The notes under the pieces: model-generated
Told to the model about the DNA's origin: nothing
Databases searched by the model: none
What the model saw: only the letters and a program-made list of their open reading frames with translations
DNA from: Nematostella vectensis
Lineage: Eukaryota > Cnidaria > Anthozoa > Actiniaria > Edwardsiidae
Assembly: GCF_932526225.1 (NCBI RefSeq)
Contig: NC_064041.1
Span: 3,112,699-3,176,698, forward strand
Direction of reading: 5' to 3'
Length of the DNA: 64,000 bases
Position numbers and translations under genes: made by a program
Part shown: positions 1 through 10,600 of the stretch, piece by piece
Position numbering within the stretch: position 1 is the first letter of the stretch
How the letters are laid out: the number at the start of each line of letters is the position of its first letter

Positions 1-135
1 GGACGCGCGAATGTTAGAAGACTGGTGAAGACTGAGGGGTTCCCTGTGCTTGAGAGGAGCAGTAATGGCGGCCTTTATGTTGTTCCTGACACGATTTTTC
101 CAGCGTCTTTGACTCTTGAGGCGCGTCAAACCTAA
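1..135 (+). CDS. possible C-terminal end of an upstream gene (partial)
   Basis: Frame 1 is open from the first base to a TAA at 133-135, giving 44 residues. They include GGLYVVPDTIFP and end LTLEARQT. Composition is protein-like, and the frame closes about 100 bases before the start of the ECHDC1-like gene, which would fit a tightly packed upstream neighbour on the same strand. I do not recognise the protein. An open frame of this length can occur by chance, and a splice acceptor could lie inside it, so the call is weak. Confidence 0.35.
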   Translation, partial: GRANVRRLVKTEGFPVLERSSNGGLYVVPDTIFPASLTLEARQT

Positions 136-242
136 CAGATGTTAGTTTGAAAACTTTTCACCAAATCAAATTGACTAAAAATTGGAAGAACGTCTTGTGA
201 GAAGGCGAGGGGTGCATATAGACGGCTAATAAACAAAAGTAC

Positions 243-3200
243 ATGATGATGTCAAACACTTTTACAAGAGTTGGTTCGCTCATCATTTTAAGGAGATGTT
301 CCCAACGGCAAAGAAACTTTTGCTCAAAACCAAAGACCCTCTCGTTTGAGGAGAATGACCTTCGTGCCAAATTCAAGGCTTTGGGAAAAGGTGATGTTCA
401 ATTACACCATCTGTCCGGAGAGCAGGATGGGATATCGGTCATAACCATGTCCAACCCTTCGCGCAGGAATGCATTAACAGGGCATATGATGGTGAGACTG
501 GCAGAAGTTGTGGATGAGCTTGAAAAGTGGCAGGCAGGCAAGGCTCTCATACTACATGGTGATGCTGGGACATTTGTATCAGGGGGAGACCTGAGTGTAC
601 TCAAAGAAATTCATACCCCAGGGGAGGGTGAACAAATGTGTTACTTTATGCACAAGACCTTTGCTCGTCTTCAAAGACTACCGCTAATTAGTTTAGCCGC
701 CATCCAAGGTCTTGCTATTGGTGGAGGTGCTGAGGTAAAGTGTCATTAACTCATCAAGTGCCATCATTCATCATTCATATACCTCAGGCCCATACCCAGG
801 GGGGTGCAGGGGGTGTGAACGCACCCCCTCACACAACAGCTGAAAGTCCATTTTCGGTTCTTAATAGACCTGGTATTTGTAGACAAAACTATAAGGCATA
901 AGCTAGATCACTCTAGTATGTCATTCATCCATAAGTCAGACTTTATTTGTAGCCAAATCTGACAATAAACATCCCGAGGAGATACTGCAAAGGCATGAAA
1001 AATCCCTTTTTGTTCAGATTTTTTCAGAAAACTCCCTGCCTCCCCCCACCCCAAGAAAAAATTAGGTCCACTTTTTCAGATTTCACATTCTATTGAAAAT
1101 CAACATTTTGCCTAATAATTCCTTGTATAGCGCCGTTTATTGAACATGCATGCGAGATCTATGTTGTGTACAAGTGCTTTTTAAATTGCAAATACCTGCT
1201 GATTGGCTTAATGAGCAATTTTGCTGCTTCGGCTTATGAGCACCCTGTTAGGGTATACCCCACCCCTCCCAAAAATATGACAAGAAGGACTACAGCCAAG
1301 GTGTAGAAAAACTAGGTGGTCTAGCTAGGTCTGGGGTAATAAGGGAAAAAAAATGAAAGCAAGGTTTAAATGGTATGCCTTACACCTCTGTTAAAGCTTG
1401 TTTTTTGTTAGACCTAACAAAAACTTTGTTTATAGGTTGCCTTGTCTTGTGATTATAGACTGTTATCAAGGACTGCAGGTAGGTGTAAAGGTGTAAACAA
1501 TATTTTGATAGACACCTTTGAAATATCAAGAATTTCAAATAAAAGAAGAAAAACTCTTATTTGTACTTACCCTATAACTTTAATTTCATGATTTAGAGAG
1601 CAAATTTGTTGCTGTATTTAATCCATGATAAATTTGGTAAAATTCAACATGCTTATATCATATTTAAGCCAGCTGAAATTAGGCTGGAGAAATTTCAGTA
1701 TGGGGATAAGCTGGAAATCAGAAATTCAACTGAAATTCGTATGTGAAAATTTCTTTTAGATATAGTGTTCTTTAGATGTACTCTATGTCCAACAGAAATC
1801 AAGTTTGTGCAAGCACGCATGGGTCTCACACCTGGATGGGGTGGAGGGGCGCGGCTTGTCCAGCTGGTCGGCCGGCAAAAAGCAATGGAGATCCTGCTGC
1901 AGTGCAAGTCTATGAAACTTGAGGAGTCTTTGATGTGTGGATTGGTAGATGGGGAACTCCCAAATGACAAGGTAAGATTCTTTCAGTAGTTATAATAAAT
2001 ATCGTATCAAGCACCTAAAAAGACAAGGTGTAGTTAAGGGAGTTTTGGAAAGTAAAAGTAAGCAATAGACAGGACAAAATGAAAAATATAGAATCATTTA
2101 AGAGGTAGCAAAACATTATTACCTGTATTTTTACAATGTCAAACAAATATACATACATTTTTTTTTATTTAGACACAGAAAGTCCGACCAATTTACATTG
2201 GTTTACATGGAATTTGTGTTACATAACTTACATATTACATTAAATTATAAAAGAATTACAATTACACATTGAGAGCTAAACAAAAGAATGCTTGAGTCGA
2301 TTAATGCTAACTATAGAATTCTGATGTTCCGAGATGTGTCACAATGTATAAAATGTAAAAGACACAACAAAAGCTAATTCCTTTTGCTTGCTTTTGCTTT
2401 ACATACAAAGGAAAAATGGAATATTACCTCCTCCACTTTACATCTGTCTAGATTTTGTGAGTAAAGTGCATCTAACCCCTTGTGACATAACCTTATACAC
2501 ATTCTACAAGAACACTGATTTCAAAGTTTTTTTTTTAATTTTGTCTGTCAGGATTTGGTAACAAGCTGTACTGACTGGCTGGCTCCATATCTCAGATGCA
2601 GCACGTCTGTTATCAGAGCCGTCAAGGGCGTGGTGTCTGCAGGTGATAGCTTCCAGCTCGATCAGGCTTTGCATGTTGAGAGGTATGTAAAGCAATTTGT
2701 TGTTGCGCTTCCTGTGGCCTGAGCCTGCATTTGGCCAGCAGATTTGTTAAGTAGACTAGCAACCAACTCTCTTCGACACTTGCATGAAACCAGGGATAAA
2801 GACATCTTGTTGACAATTTTGACCCCTGACTTTGGTTTCATATACTCGTCACAAAGAGTTGTGGGAAGGTGTGGGGAAGGTAAATTTTGTTTTTCACACT
2901 GTTATGGTTTTCTACTAGATGTACACTATATTGAGGTTTATCAGCCCTTGTTTGTTTGCCGTTTACAATTGTTTTGTGCAAACATGAGGTTTCTTTATGA
3001 AAAGAATGCAGTCCACTTTCATTATTTTTGTCAACAAAGCGTTCTAAGATATTTTCTACCCATTTGAGGTATTAGCAACAGTGAATTATAAAGTAAGGAC
3101 TTGGGAATAGTGGATGTGGCCGCCTAATGAACCTTGCAGGCGTACACAGGGGGATGTGGAGGGTGCACACGCATCCCCCCTTAGAGGCAAAAAGGGGGGT

Positions 3201-3575
3201 TATTTCTTATTAAGGAATCTTCAAATACCATGCTTTTTCCATATGATACCTATGACTGTGCACCCCCCTCGGCCAATCCTGGGAACTCGGCTGCCTTGCC
3301 ACTGCAGGGCCAGGTCTAGGGGGATCCAAGGAGTTATCTCCCCCCTGCCTCTTTGGAGTGATCTTCAATAAGAAATGTATTTAGGCTGAGATCCTCTCTT
3401 TATGTATTGGTGATGCACTACCATTCTTGATAGACCCGCACCAAACTCCTCCAGAAATCCTGGAGGTATAACCAGTAGTGATTGGTGGCTTGTCTTCTAC
3501 AGGTCCATTTTCAGTACCATGTGGGCCGGCGAGGCTCACGACGAAGCCCTTAGTAAGAAGATCAAGCATAAATAG
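243..3575 (+). CDS. ECHDC1: ethylmalonyl-CoA decarboxylase-like protein, 5 exons, complete
   Basis: Exons: 243-734, 1436-1478, 1796-1971, 2552-2682, 3515-3575. All junctions are GT-AG and phases join exactly (903 bp, 300 residues, close to the vertebrate protein). This is an enoyl-CoA hydratase/isomerase (crotonase) fold. ECHDC1 decarboxylates ethylmalonyl-CoA and, less well, methylmalonyl-CoA, a metabolite-repair step in fatty-acid metabolism. Visible landmarks are the NPSRRNALTG strand (about 71-80), the first oxyanion loop FVSGGDL (111-117), the second loop GLAIGGGAE (156-164), SCDYRLL (about 168-174) and the MGLTPGWGGGARL segment near 187-199. The start is the first of three consecutive ATGs. 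The first 30 residues are rich in Arg/Ser/hydrophobics and lack acidic residues, unlike the rest, so a mitochondrial presequence is possible; the mammalian enzyme is regarded as cytosolic. The C-terminus is KKIKHK. Family assignment is firm; ECHDC1 rather than another crotonase rests on similarity over exons 1-3. Confidence 0.88.
781..860. repeat. fragment of a dispersed GGGGG/CCCCC-rich element
   Basis: In intron 1 of the ECHDC1-like gene, a short segment with CAGGGGGGTGCAGGGGGTG followed by a CCCCC tract. A similar segment (CAGGGGGATGTGGAGGGTG followed by CCCCCC) lies in the last intron near 3140-3182. The two look like members of one old dispersed family. The rest of intron 1 (860-1435) shows nothing I can name. 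Confidence 0.35.
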
Positions 3576-3746
3576 ATACATTGAGACAAAGTCTAAATTG
3601 GATGAACTTCCAAACGAATCCAATGTTTACACGGGTCCACATGGGCTGTCAAGGCAAACCAGTCCCAAAGTGGAACTACTTTTTAGCTGGACAGATAAGG
3701 ACAGTTCCACAGTCCCCTTGCGAGCGTGCAAGGAACCTAGCACTCG

Positions 3747-3782
3747 AATAAATGGTATAACTAAAAATAGTATAAAAATAAA
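3747..3782 (+). promoter_or_regulatory. polyadenylation signals after the ECHDC1-like gene
   Basis: AATAAA occurs at 3747-3752 and again at 3777-3782, about 175 and 205 bases after the stop codon. Either could end the transcript. Confidence 0.5.
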
Positions 3783-4144
3783 TTAGAAACTAGAAAAGTT
3801 CTAAAAAAAATAATTAAAAAGACATTCATGCTAACGTGCGGTTTGTATTTCTTATAATGCTACCATCAATATTGTCATTTTTCAACAAGCCAGAGCTGCG
3901 AGGGGCGGTGATTTTCTTGTTTGCACGATGTCTTTTCATGTGGAGTAGCTATGTTTGATCTTAATAAATTAGCCCGTTTTTGGTGTTTATTTCGGTTATG
4001 TTGACTCCCCCTGAAGCTGATTTCGATATGATCGCACTTTATCACACACGATCGCCATCACGAGTTTGCGCAAGGGAGCACGGCAGAATGTTTTCCTATT
4101 TAACGCGCGATTGATATTATTTTCCAAGTAAACAGGGAAAGCGG

Positions 4145-4283
4145 GTAGTAAAACAAGACACATTTCAGCCTATTTAGAGAGAATTTCGTGGTTTTATCTT
4201 ACAAGGGCGGTAGGAACAGTAAATTCTGGTAACAAACCACGAATATCACTCTAATTTGGCTGAAATGTGCCTTGTTTGCGACC
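4145..4283. repeat. imperfect palindrome upstream of the STK31-like gene
   Basis: AAACAAGACACATTTCAGCC at 4151-4170 is mirrored by GGCTGAAATGTGCCTTGTTT at 4258-4277, and GAATTTCGTGGTTTT by AAACCACGAATATC inside it. Arms are about 45 bases around a 35-40 base centre. It may be a MITE or a hairpin-forming element about 320 bases before the first coding exon. Confidence 0.6.
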
Positions 4284-4286
4284 CAC

Positions 4287-4345
4287 TAGCCGAAACGTGC
4301 GTGACTAACAAAAAAAAGTTATTAGTCGGGCACGTTTTGGCTAGC
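4287..4345. repeat. second inverted repeat in the STK31 upstream region
   Basis: TAGCCGAAACGTGCGTGACTAA is mirrored by TTAGTCGGGCACGTTTTGGCTA with about three mismatches in 22 bases and an A-rich loop. It follows directly after the palindrome at 4145-4283, so both could belong to one insertion. Confidence 0.6.
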
Positions 4346-4410
4346 TCGTCGAGGACAGTAGCTCTTGTTTTTGGCGAACCACGTGAGAGCTTTTACGGGA
4401 AAAGCCGCTA

Positions 4411-4447
4411 CCAATAGGGCGATGTGATTGGTAGATATCCCACCAAT
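4411..4447. promoter_or_regulatory. CCAAT-box cluster, likely STK31-like gene promoter
   Basis: CCAAT at 4411-4415, ATTGG at 4427-4431 and CCAAT at 4443-4447 lie 160-200 bases before the ATG at 4607. Three CCAAT/ATTGG words in 37 bases are typical of NF-Y-bound animal promoters. No clear TATA box is seen. Function is inferred. Confidence 0.45.
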
Positions 4448-4606
4448 CAGAGCATCATAACATCTTGTCACCTCGGATCACACGTGCAATTTGCGGAACG
4501 TCGGGACAGTCCACAAGTGAGCAGAAGTTTGCAAAACTCCGACCCTCTAAAACCTTCAAAACACAACTAACTTATCCGAAATTCGGCAAAACATCTCAAG
4601 CTTGAT

Positions 4607-7600
4607 ATGAATGGTGTAGCGAGACAGCCAAGGGGACCGCTCTTCAACGCAGAAGCGGAGAGAAATGGGGAAAGTACTGCTACTTGGTCAAATTCTCGAA
4701 GGCGATTTTCAAGCGAGGTAGGCTGGGATTTTGAGCTCGTTTTCCGAATCTCTCGCAAATGAGCACCCATATGATAGTTTGTTTATGAGAGGAAAGTCAT
4801 TCTGCTTGACATGCAAAGTCTTAATGCTAAAATTTGTATTACCTTTAAGTTCTAGCATCTGATTTCATATAGCTTCGTTATGCCGTAGTTGTCCTCTACA
4901 TCGCCTACTTTGAATGAACGCGTTTTCAATTCTCAATAATTCAGCTACCATTTATACACATTTTGTTTTCAGGGTAACTAAAATCTCTATATTTTTAAGA
5001 ATTTGTGCCTCTGTAATTAAACTGCGATGTTTGTCTTATCTTTGAATTTGAACGGCAGGAAATTAAGTTACTGCATTTTTTCTATGGCGGGCTGTCAAAA
5101 GTGAGCGCTTGTTTTATTGTCTCTTTTCCTTTTCAGAGCGGCGACTTCTATAGAGAGGATGGGCCGGATTTCTCTTACAGCGAATACAGGTAAAAAAGGA
5201 AAATAATTTTAAAAGTGTGTCGACACAATATAGTTAGTTTTAACTGTTTGCATAAAAAAACATTACAGTGACTTTCCATTGACTTACGAAGTGATGTTCA
5301 GTTTCAACTGTTGAAAAAAAAGTTCACAGTGATTTTCCATTGACTTACGAAGTGATGTTCAGTTTCAACTGTTGAAAAAAAAAGTTCACAGTGACTTTCC
5401 ATTGACTTACGAAGTGATGTTCAGTTTCAACTGTTGAAAAAAAAGTTCACAGTGATTTTCCATTGACTTACGAAGTGATGTTGGCGTTTTTTTAAAATTT
5501 AGTTTAATAATGTTATTTTGTCGAGACATTTTGTTTGGTGTTTTGCTATTATTTGAATAAGGTTTAATTCAAGGTTGAGAAATCTGCGGCTGTAAAACCA
5601 AGTATTGAATTTTTTAGCATTTAAAGGGTGGAGTCCAAAACCATGAAAAACTAGTCTCCCTTAAAATAGGCATTTTGGATGGAAGTAATTTGGAAATAAT
5701 TGAAACCTTGATGTGGTAACAGAAACACAGGTTCTCTTGATGATCAAGCACAGTGCTAGTATTTACTGCAACTTGCATGGTGTGTTGAGCAGTCTTGGTG
5801 CCGATTGCAAAGGGCATTGTGCTGACTTGCATGGTGTGTTGAGCAATCTTGGTGCCGATTGCAAAGGGCATTGTGCTGACTTGCATTGTGTGTTGAGCAA
5901 TCTTGGTGCAGATTGCAAAGGGCATTGTGCTGACTTGCATGGTGTGTTGAACAATCTTGGTGCCGATTGCAAAGGGCATTGTGCTGACTTGCATGGTGTG
6001 TTGAGCAGTCTTGGTGCCGATTGCAAAGGGCATTGTGCTGACTTGCATGGTGTGTTGAGCAATCTTGGTGCAGATTGCAAAGGGCATTGTGCTGACTTGC
6101 ATGGTGTGTTGAGCAATCTTGGTGCAGATTGCAAAGGGCATTGTGCTTACTTGCATGGTGTGTTGAGCAGTCTTGGTGCCGATTGCAAAGGGCATTGTGC
6201 TGACTTGCATGGTGTGTTGAACAATCTTGGTGCCGATTGCAAAGGGCATTGTGCTGACTTGCATGGTGTGTTGAGCAGTCTTGGTGCCGATTGCAAAGGG
6301 CATTGTGCTGACTTGCATGGTGTGTTGAACAATCTTGGTGCCGATTGCAAAGGGCATTGTGCTGACTTGCATGGTGTGTTGAGCAGTCTTGGTGCCGATT
6401 GCAAAGGGCATTGTGCTGACTTGCATGGTGTGTTGAGCAGTCTTGGTGCCGATTGCAAAGGGCATTGTGCTGACTTGCATGGTGTGTTGAGCAGTCTTGT
6501 TGCAGATTGCAAAGGGCATTGTGCTGACTTGCATGGTGTGTTGAGCAGTCTTGGTGCAGATTGCAAAGGGCATTGTGCTGACTTGCATGATGCCGGTTGC
6601 AAGGCTTTTGCGCTGACTTGCATTGTGTGTTGAGCAATCTTGGTGCCGATCGCAAGAGGTATTGCGTTGATTTATATTGATATTGTGTGTCGGGCATTGT
6701 TGGTGCTGATTCCAAAGGGCATACCATCATTTTGCACTGTGTTCAAGTGAGAACCAAGAGATTATCGTTTGTTTGTTGCAGTCTCTCTCTGAATAACAGT
6801 TCCCATCAAGATGAGGTTAGTTTTTATTGCTTTCTTTCTGGTTCGTCTTTACCATTAAATAACCCCAAATTTGTAAGGCAAGTCTGTGAAAAGCCAATAG
6901 GAAAAACTTTAAAGTAGTCACTCTACACTCCTTAATCTCTGACATTGCTTGGTTTTACCCCTCTCTAGCCATGTCTGCCTCCTGTGATTTTGAATGGTTT
7001 ATCTATATTTATTATTTATATTTGAGTCTATAGATGGTTGCAAAATTTAGCTTCCATCCTTTTATTCCACATTTTCACATTGTTACTTCAAATGTGATTC
7101 TGAAATGGTTATTATTGCATAACAGCAGAATATATTCATCACACATGTAGAGAGTCCTACAACATTTTGGGCGCAGGTGAGTTTCACTGAACTTTGATCA
7201 ATCAAAGTTATAACGTAAATAATGACAATTTGAGTTAGACCCATTCATTCTTGGGTCTCTGTTCTTTTGTGTGTCTTTCAAGGAAAAACTTTAACTTTAA
7301 ACTTTAACCTTTAATCAGTCCCTGTTTAGAATTACTTTGCCCTCTCCTGTTTTTGTCAATGTCCATCTCGCTCCTAATGTATGCAACCTTAACAAAGACA
7401 TTTGGTGACCTCTACCATCAACATCAATTAGTGTGTAATCTGAAGATGTGGCTGGATTGCTTCATGTTTTATCCAAATTTTAAATGACCTGCTTTCTGTG
7501 CCAAGTAAAAATAACCTCAACAAACCTTATTTTGCATTTCTTGAACTCTGCTTTCAATGTTTGCTCTTGTTCATACACACTAGATGAATTGCATTTTTTC

Positions 7601-10600
7601 TTTTAAGGATTTCCATTTTTTTTTCTGCTTAAAAAGATTGTCTTTTGTGTTTAATGTCTGATTAGTTTTTGTTTTCGCATTTAGGCTGCAGATCCAAAGA
7701 CTGTGGAAGCTATAGAAAAGCTCACTGTGGAGCTCCAGATGTACTGTGCTAATAAACCCGTCCTTCAAAACCGTCCACTCATTAAAAAGGTGATCTTTCC
7801 TTTTCTCATGTTTTGGTTTAAAGGCATTTAAGTCACAAGGGAGATGTTAATGTTGTTTTTGATAAAACAAAAGGTATCTGTCAAATTGATTCTAAATGTA
7901 TGATTCTATGATTAATTGCACTTTGGCGGAATTTCCCTATTCTGCTTCTTTGTCTCCAAGAAAGGACAACACCCTTAATGTTAGTGATCGAAATCTCTAT
8001 GCTTTCAGGCATATAATACAATACAAACCATAGTCTTTATTTGTGGAGGGTAACACAATAACCTTAAAAAGTTTTTAACTAATGGCCCTCAAAGGTGTTA
8101 TGTGCTTAATACCAAACTCCAAACCCATGATGGTTTATGTCACTGTTTCCATAAAGCTTATGCAAGCCACCTAGGATTTTATGACTGTAGTCTTTCTATA
8201 TTTAGTCCCCTTTTGTGTAACTTTCCCCTAACTGGGATGGCTTCATGTAGATTTATGGTGGCATCTACAGCAGTGATGGCAGCTGGTATCGTTGCATTGT
8301 TGTCAAAAGGGATTCTGGACCAAAGGTAGGTAACACTTTGGTAGACAATGAGATTAACAACTTGCGATTGTTTGGAGTTTTTTATTCATTAGTGCTAACC
8401 GAGCTGGAAAAACTGCTCATGGAATGCTTAACTGTATTTCGGCAATTGCATGTGAAATTTCTGCTTTGCCAATCCTTGAGTTAAAAAAAAGATCTCAAAT
8501 AAGTTTGATAATTTTGCCTTGACAAGATGTCAGTTTTGGGGTTGATATGGCATAATAAGGTTCATGGGGAAAAAGGAAATGAGCTCAGAGCAAGCTCTAG
8601 GTTTCCTTTTCTAAATCCTTGTTTGTTATTGAATAAAAAATTTAAAAGTTCATTTGTTTTCAAACCTTTTCATTCCCTGCTAGCAGAAGCCTCTTTTCTC
8701 TGTATTTCGCTGGGCTGGCGTTTGCGAGGAAAAGAGATCTCTGCCATGGGTCGAAACTGTTTTCGTTGCGCATGCATGAGCGTTTCTAAGCGACCGCATG
8801 ACGTGCCAAAACCCGTACCATTGCACGCAAGCTGTCAATATGCTAATATGCTTTGCATGGGTTTAGTCGCAAATTATGAATCAAACTCCAGTTAGTTCTC
8901 CTCTTCGAAAAAAGAAAACAACTGTTCAATTTCAATTACCTAAAACGTCTCTAAAAAGATTGAACAGCAAAGACGAGTTTTGTCTTGTTTGTGGGAAAAA
9001 TTTCAAGACATCTGCGCAGTCAAGTTTCTTCAATCTAAATATCCCACAGTTGGACTGGGAAAAAATGTTACAAAACTTTTTGGTAAACTTAGATCAGCTA
9101 ATTCCAGAAGAATACGCAAAAGCTGTAAACAGAAGATTGACTAGTTAGTCAAAAGAGAGAAAATTCTGAATGAAGATAAGGCATTGAATGGCTTTTTTTT
9201 ATAATTTGTTGCGTGATATTTCTAAGGAGGATGCTGTTTCGAATGCGGGCTTATTATCCCGCAGCTGATTACGCTTCATGCATGCACTAGTCATTGTGGG
9301 CTCAAATAGTTGCCAGTAATTAATGAACGGAGCATGCGCTCTGGATCTCCTGTTCACGATCGTGGAAAGCGATTTGATCAAACTGCCATCGCCAGCCCAA
9401 CGAGATACAGAGAAAAGAGGCCTCTGCTAGCAGGGAAACCTTTTCAGATCCCTGTTCCATTTATTGTTAACACCATGAGTAGACCAATTCTTGGCCAATT
9501 ATGTTTTCAAATGGAAGTCAAGCACTTGGGCTCCTGTTTGGTTCATTGTTCAAACCCTAAAGAATGTGGTCTGACCAATTATCAAATCTTTTAAATAAGA
9601 GTCAAGTTCCAGGTGTTTTTTTACCAGATCCCTGTTCGGTTTATTGACTTTGGCAACACTGAGGAAATTACCAAGCAGAACATGGTCTGTCTGTCCCTCT
9701 CCCTCATCAACCAGCCGCCATATGCACAGCGCTATAGTCTAGATGGATTAGGAGAACCTCAGCCATCCTCCTCACAGTATGCACAGGTATGGTGTACATG
9801 GCGATAGCTCAGTAAAAAAAATACAAAAGCTAGGCTGGGTATTCTGGGTTCAAGCCTGGGTCAGGATGCACTTGCTTGTTTTGTTGGACTTTAGTATCCA
9901 AATATTTATAAGATATCTATGTGGATGATAGAATTGTTTATCATGATTAAATACCGGAAGTGGATGTAGGCTGACTGGTAGGGATGCATTGTTCTCTTTC
10001 TCTGCCTAGAATTTGACTTGTTGAATGTTTTTGGCTTACTTGAAGCTTGTGTTTGTGAGTTCCAGTAGGGACGTTAGCCGCATTATCACCAGTTTATTTC
10101 CGGAGGTCCGGTGGAAACCTCAACCGTTAAAAGACAAAAGAATCTATTAAAATCCGAGATATTAAACAGGCCATCCGCTCTAAATTATCAATCACATCCT
10201 CAAAGAAACTTCCAATTAACACGCTGCTTTCAATATTTTGAAATATTTTTCTCGTTTTCCATTAAAAATCATGGGAGATTGTTACGTAATCGACCTGAAG
10301 TAAACTGGTGACAATGCAGCTTTAATGCAGATTAAGATTTTGAATGTAAAGTGCTTAGAGACTATGTTGTAGGTACTTACAAATGCTTTTTTTAGGCTAT
10401 GGAGTACATGACTAACCTAGCAGTTGGGAAGATGCTCTCTGTGACTGCTAAAAGACAAAGGACTTCTATGATAGGTTAGTTTAACTGCTTTGTAATGAAT
10501 TTATGTTATTAGCTTTCTCTCATGGGTGCATGGAAATACAACAGCAAGTGTCTTGTTACTGCTCACCTCATAGAAATGAAATGCAGAAAGTCTTTACTAG

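Larger units (their letters stand above)
7129..9786 (+). other. STK31: Tudor domain of the STK31-like protein (exons 4-7)
   Basis: Four exons give ITHVESPTTFWAQ, a helical segment with ELQMYCANK, then IYGGIYSSDGSWYRCIVV and VRFIDFGNTEEI. These are the standard Tudor blocks in order: the 'ESPxxFW' entry strand, the 'DGxWYRC' strand and the 'V.FIDFGN.E' strand. The aromatic cage residues expected in that fold (W, Y, F) are present. The 3' end of the domain lies in exon 7, which continues to QPPYAQRYSLDGL. The gap between exons 6 and 7 (8326-9627) holds a MULE-like transposon. Confidence 0.88.

Noticed and set aside
5713-6633. Secreted Cys-rich repeat protein (HGVLSNLGADCKGHCA units)
   Set aside because: It lies in an intron of a gene whose exons join in phase across it, and antisense frames are equally open.
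9310-9594. 94-codon frame beginning MPVINERSMRSG
   Set aside because: It crosses the TIR and target site of the MULE-like element into intron sequence, so it is a chance frame.
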